From assembly GCA_046050105.1 (NCBI GenBank), contig JBJOQE010000005.1, positions 1 through 17,750 of the forward strand: DNA of 17,750 bases. The letters are read 5' to 3'. Positions 12,807-17,750 of this stretch are shown in pieces. Source of the stretch: JAYQPD01 sp046050105 (GTDB taxonomy: Bacteria; Patescibacteriota; Minisyncoccia; Phycocordibacterales; UBA918). The notes under the pieces were generated by a model. That model saw nothing but the letters and a program-made list of their open reading frames with translations, ran no database searches and had not been told where the DNA came from. The translations under genes were made by a program, and so were the position numbers. Position 1 is the first letter of the stretch; each line of letters starts with the position of its first letter.

Positions 12807-13553
12807 TTAGTTGCGCGGAGCGCGTGATGATGGGCGGCGTGATGCTGATGGCGATGATTCCTCACGCTTCTCCTGCTGATTTTGTGCGGCGCGACGGTCG
12901 GTGAAGATGTCGCCCTTGTAGATCCATACCTTCACACCGATAACGCCATACGGGAGGTATGCCTTCTCGCGAGCAAAGTCGATGTCGGCGCGGAGGGTCT
13001 GAAGCGGGATACGACCTTTCTTGAGTTCTTCGGTACGGCCCATTTCAGCGCCACCAAGGCGGCCTGAGAGAATGATGCGCACGCCTTGCACATCACGGTT
13101 TGCCATCACCTTTTCGATGGTCTGCTTCATGACACGGCGGAAGGTCATGCGCTTCTCGAGGCCTTCAGCAATCATCATGGCAACGATAGCTGCTGACGAT
13201 TCAGGGACGCGAATTTCTTCGATGTCGAGCTTGATGTCAGGAACCTCAGAAAGCTTGAGTGCGCGGAGCTTCTGGTCGATCTCCTTCTTGAGGTTGGTTG
13301 CTCCCTCGCCTGAGCGACCAATGATCATACCAGGGCGAGACGTGCGCACAATGATGCGCATAGTCTTCTCGTCGCGTTCGATGTCTACCCCACCCACATA
13401 CATAGTGCGGAGGCGCTTCTCGAGGAAGCGGCGCACAGTGGAGTCTGCACGAAGGAATTCGCGGAAACGCTTTGGGTTCGCCGGGAACCAGCGAGAACGC
13501 CAATCACGAATGATGCCGAGGCGCTGGACGTATGGATGTGCTACGTGAGTCAT
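12807..13553 (-). CDS. rpsC: 30S ribosomal protein S3
   Basis: S3 forms part of the mRNA entry channel and its helicase activity. The 248-residue protein has the N-terminal GIIRDWRSRWF, a type II KH domain with GRSG at 79-82, and a C-terminal domain with GVRIILSGRLGGAEMGRTEELKKGRIPLQTLRADIDF and GVIGVKVWIYKGDI. The last 25 or so residues (RREESS-, SRRPSSR-like) form a basic disordered tail. It lies 23 nt after rplV and 18 nt before rplP. Confidence 0.97.
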   Translation of the reverse strand: MTHVAHPYVQRLGIIRDWRSRWFPANPKRFREFLRADSTVRRFLEKRLRTMYVGGVDIERDEKTMRIIVRTSRPGMIIGRSGEGATNLKKEIDQKLRALKLSEVPDIKLDIEEIRVPESSAAIVAMMIAEGLEKRMTFRRVMKQTIEKVMANRDVQGVRIILSGRLGGAEMGRTEELKKGRIPLQTLRADIDFAREKAYLPYGVIGVKVWIYKGDIFTDRRAAQNQQEKREESSPSASRRPSSRAPRN

Positions 13554-13576
13554 AGTAGTAAAGTATCAAAACGACA

Positions 13577-13903
13577 TTATGCCTTCTCGGCGAGGGTAAC
13601 CGAAATATGGCTCGAACGGCGATTAATAGGCGATGCTGAACCGCGAGCGCGAGGCATGAAGCGGCGAGAAACGGTGCCCTTATCGACGGCAACAGTGCCA
13701 ACGATGAGTGAAGCCTCTTCCTTGCCCTGCTGCTTTGCGTTGGCGAGTGCCGACTCAATCACCTTCTTGAACGGAAGGGCTGCACGCTTATCGAGGAACG
13801 AAAGCGCATGAAGAGCCTCGGCAACACGCTTGCCACGCACGAGACCAGCTACAAGGCGGACCTTGCGAGGAGACTGGTGATAGTTTGAGAGTACAGCTTT
13901 CAT
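13577..13903 (-). CDS. rplV: 50S ribosomal protein L22
   Basis: L22 lines the nascent peptide exit tunnel with an extended beta-hairpin. The 108-residue protein has SPRKVRLVAGLVRGKRV at the start, then ESALANAKQQ and the hairpin region with RRFMPRARGSASPINRRSSHISVTL. It lies 3 nt after rpsS and 23 nt before rpsC. The N-terminus is short and matches the usual family start. Confidence 0.97.
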   Translation of the reverse strand: MKAVLSNYHQSPRKVRLVAGLVRGKRVAEALHALSFLDKRAALPFKKVIESALANAKQQGKEEASLIVGTVAVDKGTVSRRFMPRARGSASPINRRSSHISVTLAEKA

Positions 13904-13906
13904 GGA

Positions 13907-14251
13907 TTATTTTTTCTTGGTGTCAACTGCAGACTTTGCTGCCTTTGCTGCGGCAACTTCAGCTTCCTGCTTCTTTACTTCCATTTCCTTCTGCATCTTA
14001 CCGCCGTGACGGACGAACTTGGTCGTTGGAGAGAATTCACCGAGGCGATGACCTACCATTTCCTCAGAAACGAATACGTCGATGTGCTGCTTGCCGTTGT
14101 ATACCCCAAAGGTAAAGCCCACCATTTCAGGGCTGATTTGGGAGCGGCGTGCCCACGTCTTAATAGTTGCCGTATCAGACGGCTTCTTGCCAGCAACCTT
14201 CTTGAGAAGCTTGGCATCAACGTAGGGGCCTTTGTAGAGCGATCGTGACAT
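13907..14251 (-). CDS. rpsS: 30S ribosomal protein S19 with C-terminal tail
   Basis: S19 sits in the head of the small subunit with S13 and contacts the intersubunit bridge. The family motifs are clear: SRSLYKGPYVDAKLLKKV, KTWARRSQISPEMVGFTFGVYNGKQHIDVFVSEEMVGHRLGEFSPTTKF. After about residue 85 there is an additional 25-30 residue Ala/Lys/Glu-rich tail, longer than the common 90-95 residue proteins. It is the first gene of the second ribosomal unit, with a TTGACA promoter about 190 nt upstream and a long leader. Normally rplB lies directly upstream; here 1.15 kb intervenes. No Shine-Dalgarno is visible. Confidence 0.97.
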   Translation of the reverse strand: MSRSLYKGPYVDAKLLKKVAGKKPSDTATIKTWARRSQISPEMVGFTFGVYNGKQHIDVFVSEEMVGHRLGEFSPTTKFVRHGGKMQKEMEVKKQEAEVAAAKAAKSAVDTKKK

Positions 14252-14432
14252 AAGTATTAGAAAAATCCAGCTCCAATTTCACGTAGGTACTATAGAGCGC
14301 GTAACGCGCGCCAGAGAGCCGTAAAAGAGGCCGCCACTTAACCCTTGGACGCTTGTGATTCGTGGCCGCCAAGACAACTTCAAGGCGACTTTATGAACCG
14401 CATGAGCACGCACGTGAAAGTGGGGCTGGACG
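14252..14432 (-). promoter_or_regulatory. Long structured 5' leader of rpsS
   Basis: The predicted transcript start near 14432 leaves about 180 nt before the rpsS ATG. The leader holds a GCGCG-TAA-CGCGC dyad (14297-14309) and two copies of GGCCGCCA (14329-14336 and 14364-14371, plus-strand sense). CTTGG/CCAAG arms also lie around the second repeat. Reading frames in it look random. Long leaders before ribosomal units often carry autoregulatory sites, but no known S19 or L22 binding element is recognised. Confidence 0.4.
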
Positions 14433-14438
14433 GGGTGA

Positions 14439-14467
14439 ATAGTACTCGAACGTGTGGATAATGTCAA
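14439..14467 (-). promoter_or_regulatory. Restart promoter for rpsS-rplE unit
   Basis: On the minus strand a perfect TTGACA (14462-14467) and TACTAT (14439-14444) are 17 nt apart. The promoter is preceded by ATGT and followed by TCACCCCG, matching the flanks of the rpsN promoter. Confidence 0.75.
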
Positions 14468-14543
14468 ACATGTAGCCGTATGTTGTGGTAGTTTCTTGGC
14501 CGTTTGGACAGATATTTCAAACATATCGTGGCCAGCTACATGT
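14467..14543. repeat. Imperfect inverted repeat upstream of the rpsS promoter
   Basis: ACATGTAGC (14468-14476) pairs with GCTACATGT (14535-14543), and the next CGTATGTT pairs with AACATATCG across a TGGCCA bulge. The dyad overlaps the -35 of the rpsS promoter at one end and the -35 of the plus-strand gene promoter at the other. It could be a shared operator between the divergent transcripts. Confidence 0.5.
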
Positions 14544-14544
14544 T

Positions 14545-14572
14545 TTGTGTACCCGTGAAGGTGTGACAGAAT
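14545..14572 (+). promoter_or_regulatory. Promoter of plus-strand small gene 1
   Basis: TTGTGT (14545-14550) and CAGAAT (14567-14572) are 16 nt apart. The -10 context GACAGAATaCG recurs upstream of the second small gene (15056-15061), which supports it despite a weak -10 match. Confidence 0.45.
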
Positions 14573-14599
14573 ACGAAGAGATACGTTCAGGAGGAAAGT

Positions 14600-14977
14600 A
14601 TGAAGCAGCGAAGCAACAAAGTTCAGAAAGGTCCGCTAGGGAGCGTGCAGCTCCCACCCGTCACCTGCGCAGGTCTGAAAATGAACACATTTTCCTGGTC
14701 TGCCTACAGCGAGTGGGCTCGATTTGCGAACACATGTGAGGCAGAACTCATCCGTGAACGCGAGATCGTCAAGATGGAGCACAGGATTGACCCTTTAGCG
14801 TCGCCTACGCACACGCGAATGATGACTTCACTCATGCAAGCTATTGCCCTTGCGCGTGTATGGGAGAGATTCAAGAAACGAGGCGACGATGGTGGGCCGC
14901 ACAAGCCGCCGCGCCGCCCTTCTCCACCCCCTTCCACCACTTCGCGCGTCAGACGCCGCGAGCTGGAAGACGCCTAA
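14600..14977 (+). CDS. Small basic protein of unknown function (plus-strand gene 1)
   Basis: I do not recognise this 125-residue protein. It is transcribed against the ribosomal genes from inside the rplB/rpsS gap. The N-terminus is basic. Residues 28-95 look helical with tryptophans at 33, 39 and 88 and many Arg/Glu. The last 30 residues are proline- and arginine-rich (PHKPPRRPSPPPS, then RVRRRELEDA), probably disordered and possibly nucleic-acid binding. No signal peptide or membrane segment is seen. It is a plausible gene because it has an AGGAGG Shine-Dalgarno 5 nt before the ATG (14589-14594), a promoter-like sequence, and an intrinsic terminator 6 nt after the stop. A second gene with the same promoter pattern follows. 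Overlapping minus-strand frames lack such signals. Confidence 0.62.
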   Translation: MKQRSNKVQKGPLGSVQLPPVTCAGLKMNTFSWSAYSEWARFANTCEAELIREREIVKMEHRIDPLASPTHTRMMTSLMQAIALARVWERFKKRGDDGGPHKPPRRPSPPPSTTSRVRRRELEDA

Positions 14978-14983
14978 GCACAG

Positions 14984-15010
14984 CCGCCCCAAGTATCGGG
15001 GCGGTTTTTA
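14984..15010 (+). terminator. Terminator of plus-strand small gene 1
   Basis: CCGCCCC (14984-14990) pairs with GGGGCGG (14998-15004) around a 7-nt loop and is followed by TTTTTA. It is a textbook intrinsic terminator 6 nt after the stop codon. Confidence 0.85.
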
Positions 15011-15032
15011 TATAGATGTTTCTTCTCACGAC

Positions 15033-15061
15033 TTGCAGAGCACCGTGTGCTATGACAGAAT
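15033..15061 (+). promoter_or_regulatory. Promoter of plus-strand small gene 2
   Basis: TTGCAG (15033-15038) and CAGAAT (15056-15061) are 17 nt apart. The -10 context GACAGAATcCG-like block matches that of small gene 1, and both are followed by a CAGGAGG Shine-Dalgarno. Confidence 0.5.
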
Positions 15062-15085
15062 CGCGACAGAAACACAGGAGGTCAC

Positions 15086-15283
15086 ATGAAACATACGCAA
15101 TCCGCCGCTCCCCCAAGTGATACGGAGATTGAACAAGAAATGCACCAGGCTGAGAAAGCGGTACTCGACCAGCTCGCACAAGATGGCATTCAACTCCCCA
15201 GGGGCAACCGCTTTGTACAGGCGCAAATAGACACCCTTGCATGGACACGTGCATGGAGCCGGAAGCGCGCAGGAACTGCATAA
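15086..15283 (+). CDS. Small protein of unknown function (plus-strand gene 2)
   Basis: I do not recognise this 65-residue protein. It has a polar N-terminus, an acidic helical part (12-33, EIEQEMHQAEKAVLDQLAQDG), and a C-terminal basic/aromatic stretch (43-62, with W53, W57 and a final SRKRAGTA). It is probably a small helical soluble protein. It has a near-perfect Shine-Dalgarno (AGGAGGT, 15076-15082) 3 nt before the ATG, a promoter matching that of gene 1, and its own intrinsic terminator 20 nt after the stop. It shares no clear protein similarity with gene 1, only regulatory design. The gene converges on rplB, and the two terminators stand back to back. Confidence 0.62.
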   Translation: MKHTQSAAPPSDTEIEQEMHQAEKAVLDQLAQDGIQLPRGNRFVQAQIDTLAWTRAWSRKRAGTA

Positions 15284-15303
15284 AGCGAACGTAATACTTC
15301 ATA

Positions 15304-15333
15304 CTGCCCCGTATACTTGGGGCGGTTTTTTTA
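15304..15333 (+). terminator. Terminator of plus-strand small gene 2
   Basis: CTGCCCC pairs with GGGGCGG (one G/T pair) around an 8-nt loop, followed by seven T residues. Loop and stem bases resemble the terminator of small gene 1. Confidence 0.85.
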
Positions 15334-15341
15334 TTCCGCAG

Positions 15342-15380
15342 ACACGAAAAAACGCCCCTTGTGAGGGCGTTTTTTCGTGT
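15342..15380. terminator. Strong bidirectional terminator after rplB
   Basis: A perfect 16-bp stem (15342-15357 with 15365-15380) contains six A and six T residues in its arms, giving a U-run in both directions. It lies 22 nt after the rplB stop and should end the rplC-rplB transcript. It also protects against read-through from the convergent small genes. Confidence 0.88.
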
Positions 15381-15402
15381 GCAGTGTATTTCGTTTGTAT
15401 CT

Positions 15403-16263
15403 CTAGTTACCTGAGCGCATACGTGGCCCTGGCTTGCGGCGAGACACAATGAGGATGTTCGAGTACTTCTTTGGGCGACGTGACTTCTGACCCTTGCCCG
15501 TAGGGCGGCCCTGTACGGTGCGTGAACGACGATGTCCACGACCCATACGGCCTTCACCACCACCGTGTGGGTGGTCGACGGCGTTACGAGCAGAACCACG
15601 GTTCTTTGGGCGCATACCCATAAGGCGTGAGCGTCCTGCCTTACCCAAGTTGGTGAGGCGGTGCTCATCGTTTGATGAGGCGCCGATGGTTGCCCACGCG
15701 GTATCGAGAATCTTGCGAATCTCAGACGATGGCATCTTTACCTGTGTATAGCCTGCGTCTTGCGCAACTACCTCGACGTAGTTACCTGCTGAGCGCGCAA
15801 TACGTGCACCTGCTCCTGGCTTCAACTCTACGTTGTACACGAAGGTACCAATGGGAATCTTGCGAAGTGGAAGGCGGTTACCCATCTTCACACGTGCATC
15901 TTCAGAGACGGTAAACGTGTCGCCCTGCTTCATGCCCTTAGGGGCAACCACATAGCGGCGTTCGCCATCCTTGTAGCACACAAGCGCAATGAAGGCAGTG
16001 CGGAATGGGTCGTATTCAATCGACTCAACCACTGCTTCAATGTTCTTCTTGTCGTAGGTGAAGTCTACTTCACGGTAGGTGCGCTTCACGCCGCCACCTT
16101 GGTAGAAGTTGGTGGTACGACCCTGTGCGTTGCGTCCACCAGTTGAACGCTTGCCACGGGTCAACGACTTAAGTGGAGCATTCTTGGTGGTCGTGAGGTG
16201 CTCGCGATACGAGACCACCGACATACCACGACGTCCCGGAGTGACTGGTTTGTAGTGTTTCAT
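15403..16263 (-). CDS. rplB: 50S ribosomal protein L2
   Basis: L2 is a core 23S rRNA binder needed for subunit association and near the peptidyl transferase centre. The 286-residue protein keeps GGRNAQGRTT, FRTAFIALVCYKDGERRYVVAPKG, the IGTFVYNVELKPGAGARIARSAG motif and the C-terminal VDHPHGGGEGR with H231, equivalent to the conserved H229 of E. coli. The usual histidine in the GGGHKR motif is valine here (GGGVKR, 57-61). It is the last gene of the first ribosomal unit, with a strong terminator 22 nt downstream. rpsS normally follows at once. Confidence 0.98.
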   Translation of the reverse strand: MKHYKPVTPGRRGMSVVSYREHLTTTKNAPLKSLTRGKRSTGGRNAQGRTTNFYQGGGVKRTYREVDFTYDKKNIEAVVESIEYDPFRTAFIALVCYKDGERRYVVAPKGMKQGDTFTVSEDARVKMGNRLPLRKIPIGTFVYNVELKPGAGARIARSAGNYVEVVAQDAGYTQVKMPSSEIRKILDTAWATIGASSNDEHRLTNLGKAGRSRLMGMRPKNRGSARNAVDHPHGGGEGRMGRGHRRSRTVQGRPTGKGQKSRRPKKYSNILIVSRRKPGPRMRSGN

Positions 16264-16280
16264 GGTTGATAATTACAGAA

Positions 16281-16634
16281 TTAGACAAGGTTCAAAGTAT
16301 CACCCTTCTTAAGGTGTACATGTGCCTTCTTGAGGCCCGAGACCGTCACGGTGCGGTTGCGCGCGCGCGACTTGGTGGTGCGGTGCGTACGGTTCACGAT
16401 ATTCACCTTGGTAGGTGTCACCTTAAACTGCGCTGCCACTGCATTCATGACATCCTTTTTGGTGGCGCGACGAGCGACTTCAAACACGTAAATGTTTTTA
16501 TCACCCAAAATCGCTGCCTTTTCAGTAATACGTGGCTTCACAATCACCCATGAGGTGTCCCCCACAGCGATTGCCGGTTTTGCTACTTTTGCCGCCTTTT
16601 TAGGCGCTGCCTTCTTTGATCCAAAGAGAGCCAT
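16281..16634 (-). CDS. rplW: 50S ribosomal protein L23
   Basis: L23 sits at the tunnel exit and is the docking site for trigger factor and SRP. The core follows the family: VIVKPRITEKAAILGDKNIYVFEVARRATKKDVMNAVAAQFKV, VNIVNRTHRTTKSR, then KKAHVHLKKGDTLNLV. The first 28 or so residues are an Ala/Lys linker not found in short L23 proteins. ATG at 16634 is chosen, 1 nt after the rplD stop; a TTG at 16652 would add six residues and overlap rplD. Confidence 0.96.
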   Translation of the reverse strand: MALFGSKKAAPKKAAKVAKPAIAVGDTSWVIVKPRITEKAAILGDKNIYVFEVARRATKKDVMNAVAAQFKVTPTKVNIVNRTHRTTKSRARNRTVTVSGLKKAHVHLKKGDTLNLV

Positions 16635-16635
16635 A

Positions 16636-17319
16636 TTATTTCTTCTTCGCAATTACCGCCTTCGACGCAACACGACCCGAGAGCACTTCAAGTGAAGCCT
16701 TAGGATCTGCGACGATGACGTACTTGTAGGTGAGAACCTCGACCGGATTCACGTCACGAGCCTGCATCACTTCAACATTGCCGAAGTTACGGAAGCTCTT
16801 TTCAGTGTGCTCATCGCGCGATGCAAGGAGGACGAGTGCCGCATTCTTGCGCTTGATGGGAAGATCTTTTGCTACAGCACCAAGACCCACCATAGCAGCG
16901 CGGGCATCCTTTGCGGACGGCTTACCAAAGCTGAGGGAGTCGACAAAAACAATCTGACCGTCTGCGTACTTCTTTGAAAGCACGACGGCGAGCGCCTTCG
17001 CGCGTACGTTCTTGTTGATTTTCTTAGCGTAGCTCTTTTCTGTGCGTGGACCATGGGCAACACCGCCGCCAACCCAGATAGGTGAGCGTGATGAACCATG
17101 ACGTGCACGGCCCGTACCCTTTTGTTTCCATGGCTTCTTACCACCGCCAGCTACTTCACCACGAAACTTCGTGTGTGCAGTAGAAGCGCGCGCATTTGAC
17201 TGCATAGAAACGACCACCTCGTGAACGAGATTTGCGTTCCATGAAGCGCCAAAAACGGCTTCAGGCAAGGCTATTGTGCCAGTTTCCTTCCCCGTTACAT
17301 CGTAGATTTTTGTATCCAT
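16636..17319 (-). CDS. rplD: 50S ribosomal protein L4
   Basis: L4 contributes a long loop to the exit tunnel constriction and in E. coli also represses the S10 operon. The 227-residue protein has the diagnostic loop GGGKKPWKQKGTGRARHGSSRSPIWVGGGVAHGP (around 56-90) and the C-terminal half with ALVLLASRDEHTEKSFRNFGNVEVMQARDVNPVEVLTYKYVIV. Length and place between rplC (18 nt) and rplW (1 nt) are standard. Any S10-type leader would lie upstream of the window. Confidence 0.98.
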   Translation of the reverse strand: MDTKIYDVTGKETGTIALPEAVFGASWNANLVHEVVVSMQSNARASTAHTKFRGEVAGGGKKPWKQKGTGRARHGSSRSPIWVGGGVAHGPRTEKSYAKKINKNVRAKALAVVLSKKYADGQIVFVDSLSFGKPSAKDARAAMVGLGAVAKDLPIKRKNAALVLLASRDEHTEKSFRNFGNVEVMQARDVNPVEVLTYKYVIVADPKASLEVLSGRVASKAVIAKKK

Positions 17320-17337
17320 ATAAGTGACGTTATGAGG

Positions 17338-17750
17338 TTAGATGCCACGCACCTCAACCATAGTTCCCTTTCTTCCGGGAACTGCGCCTGAGACAACGAT
17401 GGTCTGATTCTCCGGGTCGACCGCGAGCACCGTGAGATTTTTAATAGTGACACGCTCAGTGCCCATACGGCCTGCCATGCGCATACCTTTATTGACGCGA
17501 CCTCCTGCGCGACCACCGCCACCAATGGCTCCTGGTTCACGGAGTGAGTGCTTCTGGCCGTGTGACGCACGACCACCGCCGAAGCCGTGTCGCTTTACCA
17601 CACCCTGGAAACCCTTACCCTTCGAGAGGGCTGAGACCGCAATCACATCACCTGGCGCAAATACTGAGGCATCGAACGATGCACCCTTTACGACGTCAGC
17701 GATAGAGTCCTTGGTAAGTGTTGGGCGATACTCGCGTGCATGTTTGTATG
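17338..17750 (-). CDS. rplC: 50S ribosomal protein L3, C-terminal part (cut by window edge)
   Basis: The minus-strand frame is open from the right edge to the stop at 17338, giving about 137 residues. The L3 core is visible: VSALSKGKGFQGVVKRHGF, GGGRASHGQKHSLREPGAIGGGG and the end RMAGRMGTERVTIKNLTVLAVDPENQTIVVSGAVPGRKG. L3 is an early assembly protein whose tip reaches the peptidyl transferase centre. The glutamine methylated in E. coli (in the sequence MAGQMG) is arginine here (MAGRMG), so PrmB-type methylation is not expected at this site. The true start lies beyond the window. It is followed by rplD 18 nt downstream. Confidence 0.96.
   Translation of the reverse strand, partial: YKHAREYRPTLTKDSIADVVKGASFDASVFAPGDVIAVSALSKGKGFQGVVKRHGFGGGRASHGQKHSLREPGAIGGGGRAGGRVNKGMRMAGRMGTERVTIKNLTVLAVDPENQTIVVSGAVPGRKGTMVEVRGI

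Noticed and set aside
14279..14524. 81-codon minus-strand open frame upstream of rpsS
   Set aside because: It begins upstream of the TTGACA promoter, so it would not be on the transcript, and the protein looks random.
14949..15668. 239-codon minus-strand open frame across the rplB end and small gene 2
   Set aside because: It overlaps rplB in another frame and crosses two terminators; the sequence is low in plausible protein features.
1..17750. tRNA, rRNA or rpmD hidden in gaps
   Set aside because: No T-loop like GGTTCGA-type segments with a matching acceptor stem were seen in any gap, no rRNA-like stretch, and the rpsE/rplO gap is too short for L30.

Overview
The window looks like a chromosomal segment from a Candidate Phyla Radiation (Patescibacteria) bacterium, probably of the Parcubacteria group. 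Four things point there: the S10-spc ribosomal protein block has no rpmD (L30) gene between S5 and L15; the nucleoside diphosphate kinase is an enlarged form; genes are tightly packed with almost no Shine-Dalgarno sites; and gmk-adk-map-ndk follow secY. Composition looks moderate in GC by eye. No tRNA, rRNA, CRISPR array or transposase gene was seen. Placement at class level is an inference and was not tested by any search.

The right-hand two thirds (about 5.7-17.75 kb, minus strand) hold rplC(partial)-rplD-rplW-rplB // rpsS-rplV-rpsC-rplP-rpmC-rpsQ-rplN-rplX-rplE // rpsN-rpsH-rplF-rplR-rpsE-rplO-secY. The marks // are two places where the normally continuous block is interrupted. Each interruption has the same design: a strong hairpin terminator just after the preceding ribosomal gene, one or two small unrecognised genes, inverted repeats, and then a fresh TTGACA promoter for the next ribosomal unit. 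The two restart promoters share sequence well beyond the -35/-10 boxes. The small inserted genes (one minus-strand gene in the rplE/rpsN gap, two plus-strand genes in the rplB/rpsS gap) have good Shine-Dalgarno sites, which the ribosomal genes lack.

The left third (minus strand) holds a housekeeping operon gmk-adk-map with its own promoter, then ndk with its own promoter and terminator. A candidate structured RNA of about 180 nt follows, with a promoter, a closing stem, a 6S-like layout and a terminator. The left edge is a three-gene unit: a small DUF2238-like membrane protein, a beta-CASP metallo-beta-lactamase RNA-processing enzyme, and the N-terminal part of a membrane fatty acid desaturase that runs off the window.

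Together the genes serve ribosome assembly, protein export (SecY), N-terminal methionine removal, nucleotide interconversion and probably RNA turnover. The most interesting parts are the split ribosomal superoperon with its twin promoters, the small genes and palindromic element inside the splits, and the candidate RNA.
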